Below the pieces are notes generated by a model. That model was not told the DNA's origin. It saw only the letters and a program-made list of their open reading frames with translations, and ran no database searches. Both the position numbers and the translations under genes were made by a program. Shown in pieces: positions 38,331 through 55,121 of a DNA stretch of 64,000 bases (position 1 is its first letter; each line of letters starts with the position of its first letter). This DNA is from Zygnema circumcarinatum (Eukaryota; Streptophyta; Zygnematophyceae; Zygnematales; Zygnemataceae), in assembly GCA_037447605.1 (NCBI GenBank), contig CM074806.1, positions 1,797,452 to 1,861,451 of the forward strand, written 5' to 3'.

Positions 38331-40422
38331 TCACTGCACCCAGGACGACCGGCACATATCCCAGAAAGGAAACATTCTCGTCAACAGGTTGGGCTTATCC
38401 CACTCTTCCTCCGATTCCATCGACTTGATCTTGCGAGCCAGAAAATCCCTCTCAGCCCTCAGCTGACTCAGCTCCTTCTGAGTATCATCCAACTCCCTCC
38501 AAAGGGAGCGTGAGCGCGCAAGCATCATCGTATCGCCGACATCCCACGGCGGCACCTTGGTCTGCAGCTTAGCCACCTCCCTTGCCAGACGCTCTGCTCT
38601 CTCTGTTGCTTCGGTGCGTTCAGCTTTCACGTCTCCCAGCCTTTCTCGCAACTCTTCAACCAAGGAGTCTCTGTCCTCACTCGACCCATCTCCTACCTCA
38701 TCCACCTCGTCCACCTCCCAACTCGAGGCCTCAGGGCCGTCTCTTGCATGGCCTCTCTTCTTGTCCATCACAACCTCTTGCGCTTGCTCCTCAGGGGCAA
38801 CTCCTGTCTGCTCCCCAGAAGACAAGCACGATTAAAATCCCGGGTCAGCCTCCTCCGCCGCATGTTCCGTCGTCCTGCTGTAGCTGCACTTCACACACAC
38901 GCACGGATGCTACTGTCCCCAAAATCGATTCACGCTCAACTTGCTGTTCAGTTTGACGTGTTGACGATTGGAAAAATTTACCCACAATCACCAACAATAC
39001 TGCAGGTTCTGCCAGGGGCCACAGCTTTTGCTGCACTCCAGACTGAAGATTACAGAGACACGTCATCTGTAGCCATATCCAGACTATTTTGCTAACAAAC
39101 TAGATGGAATCTTCTCTAGAGAGCAAGGGAGAGGCATAGCATAGGGCGAGCAAGACAGAAATTTACATGCAAGATGTGCTTTCTAATAGCCTGTAACAGC
39201 AATTATGGAAAACCTTTCAGTCTACAGGCAAGTTTCACGAATTCTGCTGAATACCATGTATGTAGTTTGATCTTTATACTAAGTCAAACATTTCTAACTC
39301 AGCACGAATTTCTTTGCATGTATTGTACAGTCAGGACAAAAAGATAAACGTGACTCAAGAGTTGGGCACGCGAGTGGGCCACAACGATCAAGAAAACACT
39401 GGTTGACACTTCCTCAGGCTTGAACGTCTCACTTAAAGTTTGCTTCAGCCATGAAGACAGGCAGCAAACAAACAACAAGTCAAATTAAGTCATGATATGA
39501 GCCAGGAGAATTTCATTCTTCGCTTGGCCTGACTGAGGAATGCAGAGATGTAACTTCAGTGAAAGGTCATCACTCACATTCCAAGTTTCTAGTATGAAGC
39601 GAATGAAAGTTCAAAAGGATCAGACGGAAGAATAACAGTACTTTCCTCGGCCGCCCAAAGAGAATGCCATCATTAGAAACTCTTCAGTGCAGGGTTCTAC
39701 AACGTGCATATTACTGTGTGAACATACACACAGCGACACATATGCAGTGCTGAACCCAAATGGTACACGTACCATCGTTTGTGTCAGCGTTAAACGTACC
39801 GGCGTCCTCACCAAGACTACCGAATTCAATTGCAAGATGACAGTCTTTGTTATTGTGCGCTATATTCAAAAAGAATAAAATTCTTTCTAAACCCTGTATA
39901 TGCCACGACTCAATCTGTCATCCTGGCAAGTGCTACCTCGAACAAGAATGTTCAGAACCCTCAATACCTTCATTACCTGCTGCTTCTCCAGAACTGAAAT
40001 CTTCAGCTGCAAAGTCGCGACCAAGCCAACAAGGTCCTCTCTGTCATGTGCGTCTGTGAAATCGTCCAACGGTCTCTCCACAGAATCTTTCTTCTCGACC
40101 TCAAGTGCTGCCACCTGTTTGCGGAGTAAATCAACGATTTCTCTTTCCTTTGACAGCATGTCCTCTTTAACTCCAAGCTCTTGGACACTTGTCTCCACCC
40201 GCGCTTCCATTTCTTTTTTGGCTTCGACCAGCTCACTAATTTCTAGCTCCAGCACTTCAACTCGAGATGTGAGGTACTCATTAAGTGCGAGTACATCAGC
40301 CAACTTCTCTGCCTTGAGTCTCGCTTCCTCTCTTAGCATGGCTACCTCTGTATCATTTTCTACTTTCAACACCATTTCATCAGCACGTAGAGAATTCGAG
40401 GGCTTTCGGGTGAAATCACTTT
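38331..40422 (-). CDS. Coiled-coil protein, unrecognised (3' part of gene)
   Basis: Two exons can be supported: 40422-39977 (donor CAG|GTAATG) and 38807-38331, joined in phase 0 and ending at a stop at 38331-38333; together about 307 residues. Both are strongly charged heptad-type sequence, for example AMLREEARLKAEKLADVLA and VEELRERLGDVKAERTEA. An acidic stretch separates them, and the protein ends with SMESEEEWDKPNLLTRMFPF. No catalytic motif, zinc finger or membrane span is visible. Exon 40422-39977 starts in phase 1, so at least one upstream exon exists; a coiled-coil-like stretch near 40450-40500 and a GC-rich region near 41650-41760 could hold it, but I could not join them. I do not recognise the family. 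Confidence 0.7.
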
Positions 40423-42970
40423 CTGCACACCATTGGAAAAAAACGTCGTTTCGCGTGTGAGCATTTGTAGTATTCTAGCCTGCCCTGCAGCATGTCCAGC
40501 TCCAAAAAAGAGCGTCAAAAGGGACAAATCCAGCTGAAAGAAAAGGTTTCGTATCAGCCCAGCAAAAGCATTACATCCAGAAATATCCAAGAACTTCCCA
40601 CGGAAAAGTGAGAAAATGCAAGAAATAAACACGTCTCTAAGCAATCTGCCTTCGATCTGGCCTTATTAAAAAGCATCTGGCAGCTCCAGATCAATAACTT
40701 CTGTAATGACAAGTGTATGAAAACTTGATAACTCTGACCCTCGAAATGGCCGAATACAAGCTACTAGTTCTTGACCTGACAAAGGCTCGATTTCAACAAC
40801 AGCTTTTTTATAAAAATGAGTTAAGAAGCACGTAGCCCTGGGTACAAGAGCCATAGAAATCTTAACAGACTACAAGCATCCACAACAGGTAGCAACAAGG
40901 GGAATGTGCAAAAGGGGTATTTCAATATTAGTCCCTAAAATATATGCAATGAACGCGACTGAGAAAATGATGAGGAACACGTCACAAACGTTTGGCAGCT
41001 CCAAGTTAAACCTTAGAAATGCACTGATTAAAAGTAGAAAATCACAACCGGCACTCATTTTCAAAAAGATAATGGAGACGTTAAGTGTGCGATTACCGCA
41101 TTGCCTCAAGTATGCTGAACACGTGGGTTTCTGGGTTTCAAATAGGTACCGGAGTGTTGGAATGCAGCCTATTAACAATTGGGAATTTATCTCTGTATTC
41201 TTCACAAAAAGTTCAACACAAAAAAAAAAGGTCCATAACAAAAAAATTCAAAGGCTGCACGTGTACAGAACGTACTAATGCAGCGTTAAGCTCAAAAACT
41301 TTTCAATGAAGACACCATGCTTCAATTAGGCTGGCTGACTCCATGGAGGAAGCAGACAGTCCTTACATGCTCGAAACTTGAACAACTTAATCCAACAGAC
41401 CAAAAAACACAGAAACCTTGGCCTCCTTTGTCGGGCAGTTTCCCATGGGGGTCCCATTCACTGACCTGCGAAGGTACACGAGATAGAGAAGCGAAACTCG
41501 TCTTACAGCTACACAGTCGCAGCTCGCATCAAGCAGTCAGAACACCTCCCTTCACAAGGACAGACGCCCCAGCCACTACCGTACCCCTTCTGCCTCTCTT
41601 ATCTCCTCCTCTCCCTCTCCCTTCTCCCTCTCCCTCTCTCTCCCTCCCGCCGCAGCGCCTTGAAGCCGCGCGCCGAACCCTTCCCGCATGTGCGAACAGC
41701 GAACGAGCGCGGAACAGCGCCGCGCGGCGACGCGGGAGGAGGAGGAGCCGTACGGCTGGATGAATGTACGGACCTAAGAACCTTTGGACTTATGAGCGTA
41801 CGGAGGGGAGGGCGGGCGATCTGAAGTCACCTTTTTGTCTCCAGGGCCGGCCCCTCCCGTCCGCGCGGGCCACCTGGTCGCCCGCCAATCAGAGCGCCCC
41901 GCAGCACGGGTCCTCCAATGGGAGGGGCGCCGTACTGAGCCTCGCGACGCGTGTGCGATTCTGTACGACAGAGACAGGTCGCAAGGCGACTGCTAACCGC
42001 TGTCTCACGCTCGTGGTTTCTTTCTTTTATTAACGCAAATTAGTTCTAGTGCCGTAATTCGTGTTCATGTGAAGTACAGTGCCGTGTGGGAGAGCGGCAT
42101 CCAACTGGTGAATGACTACTGTATGCGCAACTAGATTTAAGGCTAGGCGCAGCTTTCCGATCCTAGCATTTTTCTTGTGTCCTTAGAACCTTTGCGACCA
42201 GTTCTTCGTGGTTCCCCATGATGCTGATTTTGTCCATATACATTTGATGGCCGTGCCATCGTGAGATCCATGCCACTTCCTTCCTATACTGGATTACTGC
42301 AAGGGAAAACGTGCCAATCTGTTTGTAACGGTCGCAAGCTGCTGCATTGCCATGCGTAGAAAACCACATCCAGCTCGAAATGAAAGAGTCCAACTGCGAT
42401 GCGCTGCGCACAGTGAAGTCGACGGAGGAGGAGGGCAATGATGAGGATAGAATCGGAGAAAACCGGCCGTGTTAGCATACATAAGAAGTTCGCTCTGCGA
42501 GTTGAGAGTCAACTATCGCAAATGGGAAATGCCTGGTTCAGATCAAAATCGTCAAGAGTTTCACCGTCAGTTGAACGGGAGCCACAACCGAGAAGCCGAT
42601 TGTCATCGGAGTCACTTATCCAGTCTTCGACCGAAGTGAGGGTTGCAAACACACAAAGTTTACTTCCCTATCATGTATACAAGAATTTATGGCACATGTC
42701 TCCAGCTCTTTGCCCTGAGAGAGTCTCCTCAAGCTGCGAGTTTTGTGATCGATAGCGCTTCTGAACTCTCCCGTCAAACAAAAGGAAAATTCGCGAGTCA
42801 GAGGGGTTTCCTCCATCAGTCTTGAAAGAGAGTCAGCAAAACTCTTTTCGTCTGCTGTCAGAAGGGGCTTAAGATGACGACGCTTCAGGCCAAGTGGCAG
42901 AATCCAGCAGCCTCCTTTACGTGTTGTCGTATCTCGACAGCAGGACCCACACTTGACCTCCGAAGTCCAT
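40423..42970. other. Region holding the unresolved 5' part of the coiled-coil gene and its promoter
   Basis: Includes a CT-rich tract (about 41590-41650), a GC-rich stretch at 41650-41960 with two CCAAT-type motifs (near 41886 and 41913), dispersed repeat copy 2 (42244-42281) and the 3' flank of the FAS1 gene. No complete gene is seen. Confidence 0.45.
42244..42281 (+). repeat. Dispersed 38-bp repeat, copy 2
   Basis: Differs from copy 1 at only a few positions; keeps the GATGGC/GCCATC inverted pair with a CGT loop. It also shares upstream sequence (TCCATATACATTT against TCCATGTACATTT) with copy 3. Confidence 0.75.
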
Positions 42971-45900
42971 CTAGGTTTTTGTGAAGAATGTTGTAAGGAC
43001 CTTCCCTTCCCGGACAGCTTCCTTCCGAGGTGTAGTAACAGGCACTGCCGACCTCCCAGAAAAAGGTACGATGTCAGGTGAAAGAATGAATTGCCAATGG
43101 CACTCAACAGTACTCCGTAGTTGCATAAAGCCCACCATTCTAGGCTTGATGTAAACGCCTATGCCGAAGGTTCAGTCAAAGAACTCTAAGTGACACTGAT
43201 TATCGTCGGCTACAACAGCTTTCGATATACTGAAGGCATAAGTCCTCGCCTTGTGGCTACATTGCAAATTTGCAGAGAGAAAATTTTACAGAATAGGCCA
43301 TCTCACCAGTCTGTCCCTCAATATGGGAAGGCTTGATCCCCAACTCATGCACCATATCCTCCTTCACCTGGCCCATACAACCAGTACCAGTTTATAGTCC
43401 TTTACATCGGTTTGGGTTGTCATCGGGGAAATTGTCAAATGTTGAATAGATTGCCACTTAAGGCATTAGTGCACAGAAATTGATTCACTTCGCTATCTGG
43501 TGAAGACACGAACCAGTATGGTGTAAGCATTATGAGCATCAAAGCATGGATGTGTAGATCAATTTCAAATCGCTCAGGTCAAGGACGAAGTTGCTCCTTT
43601 TGTACGGAAGGGACTGAAACATACATCAGAGATGAAGGGCTCCAAGAAAACAAGTTGACCAAACTAAGGTGTAGGCAGCACAAGCTCTACAAAATGCTCT
43701 CCATTCTGTGGGACACAAATGCTTCCCTTACTGCCAAACTACGTGATCCAATTGTAAGGACTCTTTCATCAGTCTTGCCCGACAGGACAGCCTTTCTCTT
43801 GCTTACCTGCCAGCATCCACCATTGAAATCTGCCACTTTGCGGATAGCAGCCTCCAATTGGCCCTTTGGAATGCCAGGGTACTTGCCGCATAATATCTCC
43901 ACATTCTTTTTTATGCCGTGTGATGATGTCATTAAGAATAGCGCCTGTAGGAAAGCACAAGATGAGCTCTACACAGCATGGCCATGGCCCGATTGGAGGG
44001 CAGCAGTCACACATACCTACTTTACATGTGTATTCCAATGAGTTAAAAATGTAAACTCCACATTCCACTTATGCACCACAAATTCCAAAGAAGCACGTTT
44101 ACTTCTTCCCTTCTTTTCACTAGGCAAAAGATAAAAAAGCATAAAGCCCCATTCGTCTTCCCAATTACTTTCAGAGCCAAGATATTTTACTCACAACGTC
44201 TGGTAGACAGCTCTGAGGGAAAGATTTATCAGCCTTCGGAGTACGACGACTGTAAGCCTTTGCGTCACAGGTCTTACTCTGCTCTAGTTCAGAAGTTGGG
44301 GTCATCCCAACCTTACAATGCAGCGCCAGCACTTCTATGGAAAGTGCTTGCAAAAGAGCAGCATCTCCAACGAGTGTTCGATTCTCTGTCCTTCCACTGG
44401 CGTTGGCAGAACACTTGAAAGTAGGTCCTTCCAGGTCATTTAGCCTGTCCGCAGCTCCAAGAGTGGAAAGCAACAGTGGACAATTATTTCGCAACGCTTT
44501 TTCAATGAGCATATTAAGTGCTTTCAAGGACTTGGGGTGCTCCTTTTCCCTTCTGCACCAAGTTTCACTATCTTCGGTGTATGAACCATCACATCGCCCA
44601 TTTTGTGGGACACCGGCCTCGCGCTCGTCAGTTAATTCACCAGCGTCCTCCTCTGGACCCACCTGCAAGTGTTGACTCCAACGAGTGAACCAGCTTCAGT
44701 GATCTTAAATGCCAAAAAAAATCAGTTCTAATGCACACCAGGAGATGTCCTTACTTCTGAATGTTGGCCCAATAACCTTATCAAATTGGCTTTAACCATT
44801 GCTCAGTCACACACAAGAATGGCAACTGTGTTGTTCTCCTTAAAGGCAAAGTTAAACATGCAAACAGCAGCATGCAAACAGCAGCATGTAAACTGAGGAT
44901 ATGATTCTTCCCAAGAAATCCACAATAGACAGACTGCAGCTCGAGAGGATTCGTCAAGGACACATTCCATGACACAACAGGAGCTGCACATTGAGACGCA
45001 CATTCTGGAGAAGCCAATTTCTGTGCTGACTTACCTCATCTTCAGAAAGATAGCCATCAGGCACTAAAAAGCCGTCTGCTGCTTCATCCTCATCACCTTC
45101 GCTCTTATCATCTTCCTTATCTGAGTCAGAGAGACTCTCCCCAGGTTCCTCCTGCCAGAACGGAAATTGAATGGTTAGGCTTCACCTACTAAACGGTTTT
45201 CCTTCCAGAAGGTGGTACCCAAAGAGAACCGTGGCAGAGATGGTCCTGGCAGCGCTATGACAACAGAGGCGTTAAGACGACACCAAGACCACACACTACG
45301 TATAATGAATGAATTAGAATCATTCATAATGAAGGGTAGAGCAATTCATGAAAAGCCCAAGGCTGCAAAAAGGCAATCAACCTTACTCCTTTTCCACTTT
45401 CAGACATATTGCTAGTGTTTATGAAGCCAGACAGCTTTACTACTAAGAGAGTGAGATGCAAAGGGAAATGTGAGAGGGCAGTGACTGAGCAGAGCATCAT
45501 GCCACCCAATTGTCGTACATGCTGCTCATTTAACAAGACTTTGACGTAAACATTGTGCAATCGCGGTAAGCCTCGCGTAAAGTCATATGAAACAGATGCA
45601 CATTGCCCGATTGGGTTCAGAAATTCTTACCTCCTCCCACTCTTCAGCACTATCATACGAATAATCCAAAGAGGGATCTCTCCTATATGGGTTGCGCGGC
45701 ACTGCAAACGAGCTGCATGAACCCAGGAACATGAAACGTTGGTGCCATGCAACCCCATTTATGGGACACACTTAGGGCGACTTCTCTTCATTTAACAGAA
45801 ATCTAACGGGAATAATCAGGAACAGGAACTGGAAAAAAATCCGCTGTGCAAGATAAATCATTGTTCACTGCAAGTAATCTATGTGAAGTCAGCAATGCGC

Positions 45901-47408
45901 CTTGAGCACTGCTGTCTTTACCTTTTGATAGATGTGCTGCCATAAAAAGCAGGTCTGTGATTCTCATGGAACTGAAGAAGCTTCCTCTTTTTTGTCAGTC
46001 TTGGCTCGTCCATGCCTCGTCGTACTGCTACTTTGTCGCTTACCTCTCCAGAGCTCTCAGAAACTGCACTCCTGTCTACAATGGGCATATTCTCTGATAT
46101 TTGACACTCATCGCCTTCCCCATCCGCATCAACAGTTCTGTCTGCCTTCACGGTTTCCCTAACATTATCAGCATAGCCTTGACTTGAGACCTCCAACTCA
46201 GTGCGCTTCTCTTCTGTTGAAGGCAACGCTGTCCCGGATATTAAAGGTGCAGGGATGGCTTGCAGCTTCAACTTCTTAAACAATGTAGTCTTGGGATGCC
46301 TACGGACACCCCATCTGTGAAGTCTCCTCTTTTTATGATTTTCATGGGCGGCCCGCCATGCTCCTTGGTAATTCCTGCAACAAGAGATGTCCATGAAAAT
46401 TCCCAAAACGAACATGCTCGCGTCAGTTGACCCGCTTCTTGACAGAAACAACAGCTAATGAAAGAGCCACGAATAACCTTAGGCCTGACTTAGTGACGGC
46501 ATCCCACGTGCTTCCTTATGATACACTTTTGCAGCTTCAGCGTATTTCGGCATAAAGCCTAGTTGCTGGCAATGCACTTGTCCCACTCCAGCTAATCGCT
46601 AGTTCCGCTATGAAAGGTTTACCCAGTGGCGTCATGCTTCGGAAAAATAGGTAGGCAGTCATGCCTACCTCAAGAGCTCAGGAATATTTACGGCAGCCAC
46701 AGCAAGCTCTTCGTCCATAATCCGCATTTCCGCAGCTCTGGCCTCAAAATCCGCAGTCAGTGTGAGACTTCCGCCTTGTTCTGTAGGTTTTGATTCAATT
46801 GACTTGCAAGGGCCCCCATCCCCTTCCCCATTGCTTTTCATCAGAAAATTTGCCAAGGTGTTGGCCTGCTTCTTCAGTAGTTCTTCCTGCTTTCTTTTCT
46901 TCTCGTCGCGCAGCGCTTCCTTCTCCTCACGTTCTTTTCTCTTTTTGTTCTTTGTTTCTTGTTCGGCTTCTTCCTTTAGCCGCTTTGCCTCTTTCTCTTC
47001 TTCCCGCTTCCGCCGTTTCTCTTCTTTCTCTGCCAAATCTTGCATCTTCTTGGTTTCCATCTCTTTCTTTCGCTTCTGTCGTTCCTCCTCCTTTGCAGCC
47101 TCCTGCTGTTTCTTCGCAATCATCTCCTCCTCCCTTTTCTTTCGTTTGTCCTCCTTTTCTTCCTCCTCCCTCCGCCGCTTCTCCTCTCTTTCCTGCTTCC
47201 TCTTAAGCTTCATCTCCCTCTCCGAATCCACCTTACCGCTTCTCGAGGCCACTTCCTCGTTCTCCTTACCATCCTCCTCCCTCTCATCAACCTCCTTAAC
47301 CTCCTCATCCGTTTCCACCTTCACATTCAGTCTCCTCCTTCTTGGCGTTCGCTGCCCCCTAGACAAAGGAATTTCCGTCGCCCTCGTCGCGACCTCCGTC
47401 GATGCCAT
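42971..47408 (-). CDS. FAS1: Chromatin assembly factor 1 large subunit (FAS1/p150)
   Basis: Histone H3-H4 chaperone subunit that couples nucleosome assembly to DNA replication. Eight exons: 47408-46669, 46374-45922, 45712-45631, 45151-45035, 44662-44195, 43944-43807, 43367-43307, 43044-42971; all phases close, 710 aa (Arabidopsis FAS1 is 815). Order: basic N-terminus; Lys/Glu/Arg-rich KER region about 65-190 ending LLKKQANTLANFLMKS; the conserved block RKLLQFHENHRPAFYGS about 380-395; RNPYRRDPSLDYSYDSAEEW; acidic ED region (SDSDKEDDKSEGDEDEA); C-terminal winged-helix-like part ending FNGGCWQVKEDMVHELGI; and a last exon with GKVLTTFF. The last-exon call rests on phase match, splice sites and this PIP-like tail. 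Reading through the donor at 43307 would instead stop 16 codons later. Confidence 0.93.
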
Positions 47409-47442
47409 GGCGCGACCTCAGTTGATCCCTGAGCTCTCCTCT

Positions 47443-47757
47443 CTCTCTCCCTCCCTCCCTCCCTCCCTCCCTCCCTCCGTCCCTCCCCTCCCTCCCTCCC
47501 TCCCTCCCTCCCTCCCTCCCTCCCTCCCTCCCTCCCTCCCTCCCTCCCTCCCTCCCTCCCTCCCTCCCTCCCTCCCTCCCTCCCTCCCTCCCTCCCTCCC
47601 TCCCTCCCTCCCTCCCTCTCTCCCTCCCTCCCTCCTCTCTCCCTCCCTCACTCCCTCACTCCCTCACTCCCTCCCTCCCTCTCTCCCTCTCTCCCTCACC
47701 CTCTCACTCCCTCCCTCCCTCCCTCCCTCTCTCCCTCTCTCCCTCTCCCTCTCCTCT
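47443..47757. repeat. Long (CCCT)n tract upstream of FAS1
   Basis: About 315 bp of nearly pure CCCT/CCTC repeat on the + strand, hence (GGGA)n in the FAS1 sense direction. It starts about 35 bp upstream of the ATG. Toward the distal end it degenerates to CTCT and CACT variants. Probably in the 5' UTR or core promoter. Confidence 0.95.
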
Positions 47758-48811
47758 CTCAGCGGAGGCGCGCGGCCAAACGTGCCCGAGCGAGCGAGCG
47801 CGGTTTTGAAGCGCGTTGGCGCCAAAGGGCCAAAACTCGAAACCTCATTTTGGCCTCCCTTCGCGCCCCTCTGCGGACTGTGGGCGAGCGTCGTCCAATG
47901 CGGGATCGCCACGTGTGCAATATTGCCTACGTGGCGGGTCAACCATTGGACAGGGTCCTCTGCAGCCAGTGCCTGAGTGCGCTCGGCGGGTTGGGCTCCT
48001 CTCTCTCGTTGCGGCCCTGCCCTCTCTGCCCAGCACTTTATCTCAGCAGAGTTTTGTGGCAGAGTTTGAAGGACTGCAGTGGAGGAAGTATTGCATTACA
48101 TTGCATTGCGGGGGTTCAACATCTTGGCTTATTCCATGTACATTTGATGCCCTCACCATCGTGAGATCAATGCCAAATTATTCACAGTGAAGGAATTTCC
48201 ACTCTGAGCTGTACGACGCAAGGTGTGAACAGTCGTGTGGGGTTAATATGGCTATCCTGCTTGCTTCTATTATGGCACTGGCCATAATAGAAGATAGATA
48301 GATAGATTCCATTTTGGCTTCTTCCAGATGGTCTCTGTCTAGAAGATACTTGCTTTAGCATGAACGCTGAAACAACGTAAGACTGAAGCAGGAAGAGCCG
48401 AAAAACAAGAGTCCTTCGAAAGAGGCAAAAAGGGTTGACCAATTCACAAAAAACAGAATACAGAGGTCTACTTTCTCGTCCGTGGGTTTGGTTTTCTCCA
48501 AAGTTTTTCACTCCTTCCACTAGTGAGTGAGTTTCCTCAACTTTCACCTGCTTGTAACATACGTAATCTCAATTCCACCCAAAGCCAAAACACCATATCT
48601 GCGCCAACGAGGAAGAGGAGCCTTCTTTATTCGTCGCTAAACATCGAATTGACAAATGAACTTCCTCCTCATCGTCACTTTCAATGGAAGCATCCACTTT
48701 TCTGCGGGCTCTGCCAGGACTTCAGACTACAGATTATCTCGACACAACTGACAAACAGGAAGGCGTCACGACCTAGCGCTACTAAGAGGCTGAGTTGCAG
48801 GGCGTAACAAA
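47758..48811. other. FAS1 promoter and 3' flank of the DEAD-box helicase gene
   Basis: Contains a GC-rich stretch with ACGT-core motifs (CCACGTGTGC near 47910, TACGTGGC near 47929), dispersed repeat copy 3 (48144-48176) and a short (GATA)n run near 48295. No gene recognised. Confidence 0.5.
48144..48176 (+). repeat. Dispersed 38-bp repeat, copy 3 (partial)
   Basis: Shares CCATCGTGAGATCAATGCCA exactly with copy 1. The hairpin's left arm is altered (GATGCC) and the 3' end is truncated. Confidence 0.7.
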
Positions 48812-53384
<4,573 letters not shown>

Positions 53385-53921
53385 GATGACCGCCTCCACC
53401 TGCGACAGCTGACACACCGCCTCTGCGCTGCCCTCCTGCTCCTCCTCGCAGCGGCGCGCCTCTCCTCTCTCCTGCTAAGCAGTGCGGGACCGCTCCGTCT
53501 TTTCCTCCCTCCCTCGCTGTCTGCCTCGCCTGCTCTTGGAGCGGAGTGGGGCAAGTGCAGAATATCTCCTGCGCGGGCCAAATATTTGCACGGTCCGCGG
53601 CCTTTCGTCACATGCTCCCTCCAGCGTGAAATATTGATTTTCAAAACAAACTTTAACTAGCGCACGGACATGGAACGGTCCCGAGATCCGTTAGCTGAAC
53701 GCCCCCTCCCGTCTCTTCGGCATGCGCGCCACGCGGCGGGCACAAGCCGAGGGCGGACGTATAGGGCGCAGCTATGGCCACGCGGCGCGCCCGTGCATGG
53801 CCATGGCGCCCTCTCGGGGCCCGCGGCTGCACGTGCAGGGGAGGAGGAGAAGGGCTGCCTGCGCTCGAGGGCGGGGGAAGGAAGCAGCACGCGCAGCAGC
53901 AGCAGCGCAGCAGCAGGCGCC
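53385..53921. promoter_or_regulatory. Divergent promoter of RH20-type helicase and DUF3339 gene
   Basis: 537 bp between start codons, GC-rich on both sides with a more AT-rich centre near 53625-53655. No perfect G-box was seen. The shared-promoter role is inferred from position. Confidence 0.5.
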
Positions 53922-54551
53922 ATGGTGCAGTGGGTGCTAGTCGCCGTGGCGACGGTTCTCTTCGCGATCCTGTCGCCGGGTTTGCTGCTGCAGGTGCGAC
54001 CTCGTTCCCTTTCAAGTACTATTATTGTTGGATTTTTCTTTTTTTGCACTGTGGATGCTTTATTTTTCCGGTGGATGCTTTATTTTTCCGCTGGAAAACG
54101 GAAAGTTGTACGAACATGACTGAATTTTGAGGGCTGCATGAATGAATGGCATGCATGGCTGCATGACTTGCTACTTGCTGCAAATTGGAAAGATAATTTT
54201 TTCAGCTTTTTCCCTAGTTTTCAGCTGTTTCTTGCCTTCCCTGATGTTCTTTTCTGTCTTTTCTACTTTATATGGCGTCGGGTGTGTGCTTCACAATGCG
54301 ATGTGGATTGCATGGCTGTTTCTGAGCTGCTATTATTGAAGGAAGATTTTGTTTTTTTGGCTTTCTTTGCATCAGATTTTTTTTCTTCCCTTATTGAGGG
54401 GGTCCGTTGCTTGCAGATTCCGGGAGACCAACGGCCAGTGGAGCTCCGTAACTGGCGAACGTCTCTCGCTTCAGTGCTTGTGCATGCAGTGGTCTTCTTT
54501 GTCCTCCTCCTCGCTCTTGATGCGATTTTCCATTTCACTGATCACCGCTGA
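53922..54551 (+). CDS. DUF3339 small membrane protein
   Basis: Two exons, 53922-53993 and 54417-54551, give 68 aa. Exon 1 (MVQWVLVAVATVLFAILSPG) is one hydrophobic segment; exon 2 has the polar block IPGDQRPVELRNWRTS and a second hydrophobic segment (VLVHAVVFFVLLLALDAIF). Size, two-span layout, the SPGLLLQ-PG block at the exon junction and the basic loop fit the plant DUF3339 family (PF11820), whose function is unknown. It is too short to score well without splicing, and the phase-0 junction is supported by LLLQ|IPG. Divergent from the RH20-type helicase. Confidence 0.88.
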
Positions 54552-55065
54552 GGCGTCCAATGGCTTGTATACTAACGACAGGAGTCGACTGTGTACTCTC
54601 AGAGTAGGAAGCAAAGAACTGCGAAAATTTTAAGCCGCCTGAAAGCTGGCTGGTTGGGGTACTCGCTACAATCTCGTATACTTGCTGCCTCCTTTTCCTC
54701 AGGCGTTGGATGTAAAAAATGTGAAGGCATGATTCCAGCGTTGCAGTCCGGTGATGTAAATATACTTCAGCAGACGGGCATTGGGACCCATTGACAATCC
54801 CTTGGAATTGTTGCAGAACCATTTCGTCCATTTGTTGGCTGTGTGTTTCTCTGTTCGTGCTTGCTGCTTTTTTTCGTGCCCTCGAATATCAGGGATGAGT
54901 TTTGGAAACGAAATGGGTGTCACCTTATGGTTAGATCGACTTCCCACGCAAGTCGAAAGGAAAGGATTTACATTTTGAGGTGTCCAGCATTTGTCCGTCA
55001 TAAACTACATCCATTTCACGGCCTCACTTCGGAGGCAAACACACAAGTGACCACACAAGTGACAC

Positions 55066-55121
55066 GCAAATGGCGCCTTTCTCGATCGAACGGGCAAATG
55101 GCGCCTTTCTCGATCGAACGG
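55066..55121. repeat. Two perfect 28-bp tandem copies
   Basis: Unit beginning GCAAATGGCGCCTTTCTCGA, repeated exactly twice with no spacer. Each unit contains GGCGCC and CGATCG palindromes. Confidence 0.9.

Noticed and set aside
39900-40460. 186-codon plus-strand Ser-rich ORF
   Set aside because: Antisense shadow of the coiled-coil exon 40422-39977.
42616-43107. 163-codon minus-strand ORF overlapping the end of FAS1
   Set aside because: It is out of frame with the phase-matched last FAS1 exon and has no family features.
46762-47976. 404-codon plus-strand ORF rich in Ser, Leu and Pro
   Set aside because: It is antisense to the FAS1 KER exon and runs through the CCCT repeat; composition reflects the complement of Lys/Glu/Arg codons.
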